Source: Arthrobacter sp. (GTDB taxonomy: Bacteria; Actinomycetota; Actinomycetes; Actinomycetales; Micrococcaceae). Taken from it: a stretch of DNA of 5,851 nt. Every line of letters starts with the position of its first letter. Position 1 is the stretch's first letter. Both the position numbers and the translations under genes were made by a program. Positions 1-5,467 of this stretch are shown here, in pieces. The stretch is from NCBI GenBank assembly GCA_025464545.1, contig JAODMA010000266.1, positions 1-5,851 on the forward strand, written 5' to 3'. The notes below the pieces were generated by a model that was not told the DNA's origin, did no database searches, and was given only the letters and a program-made list of their open reading frames with translations.

Positions 1-1515
1 CTCGGGTTTGTTCAGGAAGACCTGCAGCTGGAGGCCGCCGGGAATCCGTGGGAGGGAGTCTTCCAGTGTTGTTGCGATGGCGAAGTTTTCGGCGGCTCCC
101 CCGCCGTCGCCGGCGGAATGGGTCCCCACTCCAAAGTTGCCGCTGATCCAGGGTCCGCCCGAGTCGCCGCCGCTGGACTGGACATCCTTGGACAGGAACC
201 CACGGAACGCCCGGAGGTCGGCCGGATCAGGGGTGGTCCCACCGACGACATAGATGCCCAGCTCCTGCACCGTGCCGCAGGACCAGCCGGTGGTCCGTCC
301 GGAGCGGCACACGTGCTGGCCCGGGAACGGGGCAACCGATCCAATGATTTTGACGGCAGTGACCGCAGGGTCGACTGAGTTGCCGGCGGCCCACATCGTT
401 GCAGCCGGCTGGACATCCAGGGTCTTTCGGAGTGATTCAATGACCGCGATGTCAGTTCCGACATTGCCTGGGCTGTTCTCGTCGCCCGTAATCCAGGAGC
501 TCCCGTCCCCACCGAACTGGTTGAATCCGAAGATGCCGAGTGCCGGGTAGGGCGGAGCCGGAGGGGTCGTTGATCCGGACGCCGGGGCCGAGCTTCGCGG
601 CTCGACGCTTGTGGTCTTGGCGTTGCCGTCCTGGGCGCAGTGTCCCGCGGTCAGCACCACAGGCTTGCCGGCGGGATTGAAGGCGCCGAATCCGACTGAG
701 CAGGTGGCATTCGCGTCGGTGACGTATCCCTGTCCGCCGAAGATCTCCTCCTCGGTAGCAATGGGCGAGCCTTGTTCCAGCGCAACGTTCGCGTAGCGGG
801 CGACGAAGTCGGCCGGAGATACGTTCCCGCGGCGCGCTGTTGCCGTCGGTGCCCGCTGCGGAACGGCGCCCCCGGCGAGGATTCTTGCCGCTGACCGACC
901 GGTTTCGGCAGTGTTCTCGCCGCCGGTGCGGACGATGAAGCGGCCGTCCGAGTAGGCGACGGCCTGGAGCCCGGCAGTGCCGACCTCCCGGACGAAGGCC
1001 TCGAACAGCTGCTCCGTGCTGGAGGCCACGAGCTCGGCGGCCGAACTGGCCTCCGACGGTGCTGCCGGGGCCAGGGGTGTTTCGGAAGGAGCGGGGTTGG
1101 TTGCCCGGACGGCCGAGGGAGCCGCAAGCACGAAGTCCGCCGGACCAGCCTGGTTCAACTCGTCCACCCGGGACTGCAGTTCGGTTCCGGCGCCTTCGAC
1201 GACGATCCTGCCGTCGTTCAGCCTCACCGCTACGTAGCCCGGGAGGATTTGCAGGGACGGCAGCGCGTCGGCGGCTCGCCTGGCTAGTTCGCCCGCGGCG
1301 TTGAATTCCCCTAGCGTCATGCCGAGATCCCGCAGGACGGCCTGCGCGAGACCGGCCTCGCTGGGGACCGGAGTTCCTGGCGACGCCACAGACGCCGCCG
1401 TCGCCGGTTCCGGGTCCCCCTCGGCGAGCGCCGGAACGGCGAAAAACGAGCCGGTGAGGGCGAGGGCGGCAGCCGACACTGCCCGCAGGGCCAGCTGAAT
1501 TTTCGGAGTCTTCAC
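1..1515 (-). CDS. Secreted S1 family serine protease, alpha-lytic/streptogrisin type, 3' end outside window
   Basis: This is a chymotrypsin-fold serine endopeptidase made as a secreted pre-pro-protein. The frame is open for 505 codons from the GTG at 1515 to the left edge, so the C-terminus is missing. Residues 1-31 look like a Sec signal peptide: MKTPK, then a hydrophobic stretch, then cleavage after ALA. Residues 32 to about 257 form a pro-region. Its part around residues 64-115 (LGMTLGEFNAAGELARRA, then a DGRIVV strand) resembles the alpha-lytic pro-domain that acts as a folding chaperone. The protease domain begins near IFGGQGYV (258). The catalytic triad is His292 (TAGHC), Asp355 (GTDIAVIE) and Ser452 (GGDSGGPW). 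Cys272/Cys293 and Cys403/Cys413 (CRSGRTTGWSCG) match two family disulfides. Oddities are a Pro/Ser-rich insertion at 306-325, no third disulfide, and no stop 53 residues after the catalytic Ser. It lies 9 bases behind the phosphatase gene, probably in one transcript. The family call is firm; the substrate is unknown. Confidence 0.93.
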   Translation of the reverse strand, partial: MKTPKIQLALRAVSAAALALTGSFFAVPALAEGDPEPATAASVASPGTPVPSEAGLAQAVLRDLGMTLGEFNAAGELARRAADALPSLQILPGYVAVRLNDGRIVVEGAGTELQSRVDELNQAGPADFVLAAPSAVRATNPAPSETPLAPAAPSEASSAAELVASSTEQLFEAFVREVGTAGLQAVAYSDGRFIVRTGGENTAETGRSAARILAGGAVPQRAPTATARRGNVSPADFVARYANVALEQGSPIATEEEIFGGQGYVTDANATCSVGFGAFNPAGKPVVLTAGHCAQDGNAKTTSVEPRSSAPASGSTTPPAPPYPALGIFGFNQFGGDGSSWITGDENSPGNVGTDIAVIESLRKTLDVQPAATMWAAGNSVDPAVTAVKIIGSVAPFPGQHVCRSGRTTGWSCGTVQELGIYVVGGTTPDPADLRAFRGFLSKDVQSSGGDSGGPWISGNFGVGTHSAGDGGGAAENFAIATTLEDSLPRIPGGLQLQVFLNKPE

Positions 1516-1522
1516 CCGGCTA

Positions 1523-1526
1523 CCTT
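1523..1526 (-). promoter_or_regulatory. Ribosome binding site of the S1 protease
   Basis: AAGG on the minus strand lies 7 bases before the GTG at 1515 and overlaps the TAA stop codon of the upstream phosphatase (1527-1525). It supports the GTG as the start, because the signal peptide begins immediately there with MKTPK. It also suggests that translation of the protease follows termination of the phosphatase. Confidence 0.6.
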
Positions 1527-2226
1527 ATCTGCCCAGTTGGGCCCGGATGGCCGCAAGCTCCCCTTCCGTCACGCCGTTACGTCGGAGAAACTCCTCCGTC
1601 TTCAGGGCACGGAGGAACCCGAGCAGGCTTTCTCCGCGCTCCTCGAGCAGGGGCCGCAACACTTCTTCCGGCAGGTAGCGTTCGTGGGGATGAGGGGTGG
1701 CCGACCACCGCCGGTACTCATTAATGCCCTGCATTGCGCGCTGATAGCCGCGGACAATCGCCCTCTCGCTGTCTCCGATGAGATCCTGGAGCATGGCGGA
1801 GATCATCCCGCTGCGGTCCCGTCCTGCCGAACAATGGATCACGACGCCGCCGTGCGCTGCCGCGACCGCTTTGAACACCACCGCCAACCTGTCGGGGAAG
1901 ATCCGGGCGTTGTCCGCATAGGACGCGGGATTGTTCAGGTACGGACCGCAGAGCTGCCGGAACTCGCTGTTGCCTGCCTCCTCCGTGGGAGCCAGCACGA
2001 CGTCGAACGCCGCCAGCGCCGCCGCGCTCACCGGCGGGTCGGTGTCCCGGCCCTCCCGCTCCTCCGCGTTTCGAAGGTCGATAACTGTACGGACGCCCGC
2101 GTCGAAGGCCTGCTGCCAGCCGGCTTCGGTGAGCCACTCCCGGCGGCCCATGCGGAAAACGCCGCCCGCAACGTGCCAGGCGTTGACCGCTCCGTCCCAC
2201 TGCACAGGCTGCCCGGATTCTTCCAT
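1525..2226 (-). CDS. Tyrosine-protein phosphatase, MptpB-like (Y_phosphatase3 type)
   Basis: This is a cysteine-dependent phosphatase of 233 residues, predicted to hydrolyse phosphotyrosine and possibly other phosphoesters in the cytoplasm. There is no signal peptide or membrane segment. The N-terminus carries the family pattern WDGAVNAWHVAGGVFRMG (residues 10-27). A TVIDLR strand follows at 47-52. The active-site loop is HCSAGRDRSG at 131-140, with nucleophile Cys132 and phosphate-binding Arg138 in the C-x5-R arrangement. In the MptpB group the loop usually reads HCxAGKDR[TS]G; here Arg136 replaces the Lys, while Asp137, the likely general acid, is kept. The C-terminal third is helical and charged. 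The ATG at 2226 is the most upstream start, since an in-frame stop lies at 2241-2239; the GGCGGA directly before it is a poor ribosome site, so a leaderless or later start is possible. The protease gene follows after 9 bases. The natural substrate cannot be read from the sequence. Confidence 0.9.
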   Translation of the reverse strand: MEESGQPVQWDGAVNAWHVAGGVFRMGRREWLTEAGWQQAFDAGVRTVIDLRNAEEREGRDTDPPVSAAALAAFDVVLAPTEEAGNSEFRQLCGPYLNNPASYADNARIFPDRLAVVFKAVAAAHGGVVIHCSAGRDRSGMISAMLQDLIGDSERAIVRGYQRAMQGINEYRRWSATPHPHERYLPEEVLRPLLEERGESLLGFLRALKTEEFLRRNGVTEGELAAIRAQLGR

Positions 2227-2280
2227 TCCGCCAGCTAATCACAGGCAGCCGGGTAGAGGGCGTCGGAAAAACAAAGTAGC

Positions 2281-2332
2281 CGGGCCGGATACGCACCGCG
2301 ACAAACGAGTATTGGCCACCGTGTCCGGCCCG
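2281..2332. repeat. 13-bp imperfect inverted repeat between divergent genes
   Basis: The left arm CGGGCCGGATACG (2281-2293) and the right arm CGTGTCCGGCCCG (2320-2332) are reverse complements except at one position, which would be a G-U wobble in RNA. The arms are separated by 26 bases that are richer in A/T than the surroundings. The element sits in the 269-base gap between the phosphatase start (2226) and the esterase start (2496), closer to the phosphatase. It could be an operator for a dimeric regulator, a stem-loop in a leader transcript, or chance in GC-rich DNA. I found no convincing -35/-10 pair in this gap on either strand. Confidence 0.5.
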
Positions 2333-2480
2333 TGCCCCCGCGGGTACTGTGGCCGCATGACTGTCCGGGGCGCGCACGGCAGGTACGCTCCGGTGCTCTC
2401 TCCGCCAGCGGGGTTCCCGGGAGACACCGCTGGCCGCCGCCGATCGGTGCGCCGCTGGACTCTCCCGACGGACCGGATTC

Positions 2481-2488
2481 AAAGGGGA
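2481..2488 (+). promoter_or_regulatory. Ribosome binding site of the SGNH hydrolase
   Basis: AAAGGGGA ends 7 bases before the ATG at 2496. This spacing favours the ATG at 2496 over the second ATG at 2505, which would be 16 bases away. Confidence 0.7.
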
Positions 2489-2495
2489 CTCACTC

Positions 2496-3350
2496 ATGAA
2501 CCACATGTCATTCGGGCGCTGGCCGGCGCGTTTCGCGGCCGCCGGGGCCGCGATCGCGCTGGCGGCCGGTGCCACCGCCGCGCCCGCAACCGCCGCACCT
2601 GCCAACCCGCCGGCTCCCGCGCCCGTCTATATCGCCCTGGGCGACTCCTACGCTGCCGGCACAGGCGGCGGGGCATACATCGTGCCCCCGGCCGGCCTCC
2701 CGGCTGAGTGCCTGCAGACCGCGGCTGCCTATCCGGTTCTCCGCAATGCCACGCTTAACCTGGGCTGCGCTGGCGCCACGACCGTTGATGTGGCCGCCGT
2801 GGCTGATCGGTACGCCACGGCTCTGAAGAGTGCCAGGGTGGTCACCGTAACGGTCGGAGGGAACGACGTCGACGCGGTCCAGGCCGCCGTCGCATGTACC
2901 GTCTCGCCCGGCTCGGCTGCCTGCAATGCCGCCCTGTACAACTCCGTGGCGGTGAAGCTTCGCGAGTTGCCCGGCAAGATCAAGGCCATGCTGGACACCG
3001 TCAAGAAAAAGGCGCCCCAGGCCCGGATTGTACTGACCGGGTATCCCCGGCTCTTCACCGTCAGCACCGCGTTAACGGCCGAGCAGAATCAGACAGCCAG
3101 GATGATGAATGCGTCCGCCGACCTGCTCAACGCCACGATCGGCTACTCGGCACTCGTGAACAGAGTTAAGTATGTCGGCGTCACGGAGCAGTTCGCCGGC
3201 CACGGAATCGGTTCCGCTGATCCGTGGATTGTGGCGCCGTGCAATCTGCTGGTCCCTTGCAGCACGAATCCGTTTGATCCCTTCCATCCCACGGCTACCG
3301 GCTATTCCAAGGGCTACGCCGCCGCGCTGGCGGCGGCACGGATCCCCTAG
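2496..3350 (+). CDS. Secreted SGNH/GDSL-family esterase or lipase
   Basis: This 284-residue protein is predicted to be an exported hydrolase of ester bonds in the SEST/ScLipA-like branch of the SGNH superfamily. Residues 1 to about 34 form a signal peptide: basic Arg8/Arg12, an Ala-rich core, then cleavage near ATAAPATAA. The four SGNH blocks are present in order: nucleophile Ser51 in YIALGDSYAAGTG, the glycine block in NLGCAGATT (88-96), Asn123 in VTVGGNDV, and DPFHPTATGY (261-270) with Asp261 and His264. Six cysteines (72, 91, 134, 143, 249, 255) are spaced for three disulfides, as expected for an extracellular member. The length is normal for the family. The gene stands alone, divergent from the phosphatase and about 200 bases before the next gene. 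It may act on lipids or on acylated polymers; the sequence does not decide between them. A rare TTA leucine codon occurs at residue 193. Confidence 0.92.
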   Translation: MNHMSFGRWPARFAAAGAAIALAAGATAAPATAAPANPPAPAPVYIALGDSYAAGTGGGAYIVPPAGLPAECLQTAAAYPVLRNATLNLGCAGATTVDVAAVADRYATALKSARVVTVTVGGNDVDAVQAAVACTVSPGSAACNAALYNSVAVKLRELPGKIKAMLDTVKKKAPQARIVLTGYPRLFTVSTALTAEQNQTARMMNASADLLNATIGYSALVNRVKYVGVTEQFAGHGIGSADPWIVAPCNLLVPCSTNPFDPFHPTATGYSKGYAAALAAARIP

Positions 3351-3437
3351 CCCGGTCGCAGCGGTAGGAGCACGCCCCACCGCGGCCTGGCCCCGTACTT
3401 GCCGGTCAGGGTGATGGGTTCAAGGAAAGTCGCTCCA

Positions 3438-3474
3438 CCAGCCTAGGACCGTCCGGCGCCGCACCGTAGGCTGG
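3438..3474. repeat. 8-bp perfect inverted repeat, possible stem-loop
   Basis: CCAGCCTA (3438-3445) and TAGGCTGG (3467-3474) are exact reverse complements around a 21-base GC-rich centre. That centre contains two copies of ACCGT (3448-3452 and 3463-3467) and the palindrome CGGCGCCG. The element lies 87 bases after the esterase stop and 79 bases before the small membrane protein start. No T-tract follows, so it is not a classical intrinsic terminator. It may be an imperfect terminator for the esterase gene, or an operator or leader structure for the downstream gene. The rest of the gap from 3351 to 3553 shows no gene. Confidence 0.5.
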
Positions 3475-3541
3475 GAAAGTTCACCGCCGGATGACGCCGG
3501 ATAACACGGGCATGCCGACGGACCGCAGCAGCGCAGCCAGC

Positions 3542-3548
3542 GAGGGAG
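3542..3548 (+). promoter_or_regulatory. Ribosome binding site deciding the GTG start of the small membrane protein
   Basis: GAGGGAG lies 5 bases before the GTG at 3554. The in-frame ATG at 3491 has no comparable site close to it, and the 21 residues it would add do not resemble the conserved start NPDP. This supports the shorter product. Confidence 0.7.
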
Positions 3549-3553
3549 TTGAC

Positions 3554-3784
3554 GTGTCAGGACCTAATCCGGATCCGCAGGACGACAAGATCACAGGCCT
3601 GGAACCCGGCGGCGGTGTCCCTCCCGGTGAGACACCGCCCGGGGAAGGCTCCGTGGCAGGCACGCACGAGCCCATTCAGCGCGGATCCGGAAAAGGCGTG
3701 CAGGTCTTCTGGATCGCGGCCATCATGGGTGGCGTCCTGCTGTTCCTGCTCTACTTCATCGGCTACATCGTGGGCCTGCTCTAG
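3554..3784 (+). CDS. Small C-tail-anchored membrane protein, DUF6480-like, function unknown
   Basis: This 76-residue protein has an acidic, Pro/Gly-rich N-terminal part followed by one hydrophobic helix. NPDPQDDKITGLEPGG (5-20) and VPPGETPPGEG (22-32) match the pattern I recall for the uncharacterised actinobacterial family DUF6480; this was not searched. Residues 51-76 (VFWIAAIM to the terminal YIVGLL) form a single transmembrane segment that ends at the C-terminus. With Arg43 and Lys47 just before the helix, the N-terminal part probably stays in the cytoplasm, as in tail-anchored proteins. The GTG start is chosen for its strong upstream GAGGGAG; an ATG at 3491 would give 97 residues. The gene converges on the dehydrogenase gene and has no co-directional neighbour close by. 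No catalytic motif is visible, so a structural or stress-related role would be speculation. Confidence 0.75.
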   Translation: MSGPNPDPQDDKITGLEPGGGVPPGETPPGEGSVAGTHEPIQRGSGKGVQVFWIAAIMGGVLLFLLYFIGYIVGLL

Positions 3785-3801
3785 CTGGAAGGCCGGGCTA
3801 G
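3781..3801. repeat. Short inverted repeat spanning both convergent stop codons
   Basis: CTAGC (3781-3785) and GCTAG (3797-3801) flank an 11-base centre. The plus-strand stop TAG of the small membrane protein is in the left arm and the minus-strand stop TAG of the dehydrogenase is in the right arm. The stem is only 5 bp, perhaps extended by two G-C pairs past a bulge. It has no T-tract, so any terminator role is weak. Confidence 0.3.
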
Positions 3802-4670
3802 TCGGTCCAGTCGAAGAAGCCCTTGCCCGTCTTGCGGCCCAGCTCGCCGCGGGCCACTTTGTCGCGCAGGATCTGCGGCGGCGCAAAGCGCTCACCCAGG
3901 GTGGAGGTGAGGTATTCGGCGATGCCCAGGCGGACGTCGAGGCCCACGATATCCGTGGTCCGCAACGGGCCGGTGGGGTGCTTGTAGCCAAGCACCATGG
4001 CGTTGTCGATGTCCTCAGCCGAGGCCACGCCTTCTTCGACCATGCGCATCGCTTCCAGGGCGATCGCTACGCCCAGCCTTGAGGAGGCAAAGCCCGGTGT
4101 GTCCTTGACGACGACGGCGGTCTTGCCGAGTGCCGCCACCCAGCCGCGCGCTGCCTGGGCCAGTGGCTCCGACGTCTGTCCGCCGAGCACCACCTCGATC
4201 AGGGTCGAGGCCGGCACCGGGTTGAAGAAGTGCAGGCCCAGGAAGTTCTGCGGCCGCGTCAGTTCGCGGGCCAGCCCGTCGACGGACAACGAGGACGTGT
4301 TGGAGGCGAGGTAGGCGTCGGCCGCCAGGCGCTCCTCGATCCCGCGGAGCGAGGAAACCTTCAGGTCCCAGTCCTCGGGCACGGCCTCGATGACCAGCCG
4401 GCGGTCCTTGAAATCGTCGTAGTCCACCGTCACCGAGAGCCGGGAGACCATCTCGCCAAGGTTGGCGTCGGTGGCGCCGCGTTCAATGCTCTTGGCGGCC
4501 GCGGCCTCCACCCGTTGGCGGGCGGCCGCGGCGGATTCCTCGTCCCGCTCGACCACCAGGACGTCGGCCCCGTTGATCAGGAAGGCATGGGCAATGCCGG
4601 CGCCCATGCGTCCACCGCCCAGTACGCCGACGGTGGCAGGAAGGATCGCGGGGCGTACAAACTTGCTCAT
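3798..4670 (-). CDS. 3-hydroxyacyl-CoA (3-hydroxybutyryl-CoA) dehydrogenase
   Basis: This enzyme oxidises (S)-3-hydroxyacyl-CoA to 3-ketoacyl-CoA with NAD+ in the cytoplasm. The 290 residues match the single-domain-pair type (Hbd/short PaaH), not the fused FadB form. The N-terminal Rossmann fold shows VGVLGGGRMGAGIAH (14-28), and Glu41 at the end of the second strand favours NAD over NADP. The conserved VIEAVPED lies at 93-100 and SNTSSLS at 123-129. The catalytic dyad is His147 in LHFFNPVP (146-153) and Glu159 in LIEVV, with the 12-residue spacing seen in the human enzyme. The C-terminal domain carries DTPGF and GRKTGKGFFDW. The ATG at 4670 follows the hydratase stop by 2 bases, with GGAAGAAG 5 bases upstream, so translation is probably coupled. 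It is the last gene of the operon. It may act on 3-hydroxyadipyl-CoA (as PaaH) or on 3-hydroxybutyryl-CoA; the sequence alone does not settle this. Confidence 0.93.
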   Translation of the reverse strand: MSKFVRPAILPATVGVLGGGRMGAGIAHAFLINGADVLVVERDEESAAAARQRVEAAAAKSIERGATDANLGEMVSRLSVTVDYDDFKDRRLVIEAVPEDWDLKVSSLRGIEERLAADAYLASNTSSLSVDGLARELTRPQNFLGLHFFNPVPASTLIEVVLGGQTSEPLAQAARGWVAALGKTAVVVKDTPGFASSRLGVAIALEAMRMVEEGVASAEDIDNAMVLGYKHPTGPLRTTDIVGLDVRLGIAEYLTSTLGERFAPPQILRDKVARGELGRKTGKGFFDWTD

Positions 4671-4672
4671 GT

Positions 4673-5467
4673 CTACTTCTTCCGCTCGGAGGTCGTGGCT
4701 GATTTCTTATCCAGGAAAGCCTGCATCCGGTCGAATTTGGCCTGGGATTCGAAGAGGATGCCCTGCGCCAGCTGGTCGATCAGCGGATGGGACTCGGCCG
4801 GTGCGTGGAATACGGACTTGGTGATCCGCACCGCCAGCGGATCCTGTCGGGCGATCCTGTCGGCAAGGGCGTGTGCAGCGTCCATCAGCCCGGGGGCCTC
4901 ATGGATCTCGGTGATGAGGTTGACAGCAAGGGCCCGCTCGGCCCGAAGCACCACTCCGGCGAGCAGGATTTCCTTGGCCACAGCCTCACCCACCAGCTCC
5001 TTGAGCCGCCAACTGGCGCCGGCCGCGGCCAGAATGCCCAGCCCCGTTTCCGGGTTGCCGATCCGCACCCCCGGCGTGCCGATCCGGAAGTCCGCGGCAT
5101 ACGCCAGTTCGGCGCCGCCTCCCAGGCAGTAGCCGTCCAAGGCGGCGATGACCGGCAGTGGAAGCCTTGCGATCCGGAGAAAGATGGTGGAGTTGATGCC
5201 CTGCAGCGCGTCGTCGCGACGTCGTTCGCGGAGCTGGCCGATGTCCGCACCGGAAGCGAACACGCCGTCCGTGCCGGCGATGATGAGCACCTTCGGGACC
5301 CGCTCCAGGTAGGCGCAGACCACGTGGAGTTCGTCGACCATCTGCTGGTCAATGGCGTTGCGGACTTCGGGGCGGTTGAGCAGCACCACCAGCCGGTCCT
5401 CCCGCTCCTCGATCTTGAGAGTGCCGAAGTCGTCGGGGCTGAGCACCGCGCCGGCGGCGGCCGCCAC
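4673..5467 (-). CDS. Enoyl-CoA hydratase/isomerase family protein (crotonase)
   Basis: This enzyme adds water to trans-2-enoyl-CoA to give 3-hydroxyacyl-CoA. The 264-residue length is normal for a crotonase. The oxyanion-hole segment FASGADIGQL is at 70-79. The crotonase signature runs from VIAALDGYCLGGGAEL (106-121) into AYAADFRIG. Both catalytic glutamates are present, Glu120 (GGGAEL) and Glu140 (GNPETGLGI), spaced 20 apart as in rat mitochondrial hydratase, which favours a true hydratase over an isomerase. The C-terminus ends in a basic KKSATTSERKK tail. I place the start at the GTG at 5467, whose G is shared with the thiolase TAG stop; GGAG stands 8 bases upstream. A longer frame to an ATG at 5515 would run back into the thiolase gene and adds residues not typical of the family. 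A GTG at 5446 is the other option. It sits between thiolase and dehydrogenase, consistent with a PaaF-like or fatty-acid hydratase. Confidence 0.92.
   Translation of the reverse strand: MAAAAGAVLSPDDFGTLKIEEREDRLVVLLNRPEVRNAIDQQMVDELHVVCAYLERVPKVLIIAGTDGVFASGADIGQLRERRRDDALQGINSTIFLRIARLPLPVIAALDGYCLGGGAELAYAADFRIGTPGVRIGNPETGLGILAAAGASWRLKELVGEAVAKEILLAGVVLRAERALAVNLITEIHEAPGLMDAAHALADRIARQDPLAVRITKSVFHAPAESHPLIDQLAQGILFESQAKFDRMQAFLDKKSATTSERKK

Noticed and set aside
1..1515. Possible frameshifted or dead protease, because several shorter open frames exist here and none gives a protease
   Set aside because: The correct minus-strand frame was translated codon by codon and is open from the GTG at 1515 to position 1, with the triad intact. 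It only lacks a stop within the window.
1537..2238. A 233-codon plus-strand open frame opposite the phosphatase, with the same length as the real gene
   Set aside because: It is a mirror frame caused by GC-rich codon bias. The minus strand carries the complete phosphatase with a catalytic loop, while this product has no recognisable motif.
2227..2495. Sigma-70 type promoters in the divergent region, for example TTGTCG and TACTTT on the minus strand or TTGGCC and TACTGT on the plus strand
   Set aside because: The spacings are about 20 and 26 bases, too long for a credible -35/-10 pair, and no other pair stands out.
1721..2605. A 294-codon minus-strand open frame spanning phosphatase, intergenic region and esterase start
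   Set aside because: It is Arg/Ala/Gly-rich low-complexity sequence in a different frame from two well supported genes, with no domain pattern.
1931..2707. A 258-codon plus-strand open frame running through the divergent intergenic region
   Set aside because: It overlaps both flanking genes in wrong frames, and its product is compositionally biased with no family features.
3072..3074. Rare TTA codon in the esterase as a bldA-like control point
   Set aside because: The control logic is established for Streptomyces. A single TTA in a probable Micrococcaceae gene is not evidence for it.
3361..3383. GCGGT...ACCGC hairpin just after the esterase stop as an intrinsic terminator
   Set aside because: The stem is only 5 bp plus a broken extension and has no T-tract; such stems are frequent by chance in GC-rich DNA.
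3491..3553. Longer form of the small membrane protein starting at the ATG at 3491
   Set aside because: There is no nearby ribosome site, and the added residues do not fit the family-like start. The GTG at 3554 has GAGGGAG at good spacing. It is kept as an alternative only.
4230..5132. A 300-codon plus-strand open frame opposite dehydrogenase and hydratase
   Set aside because: Both minus-strand genes are intact with catalytic residues; this is an antisense shadow.
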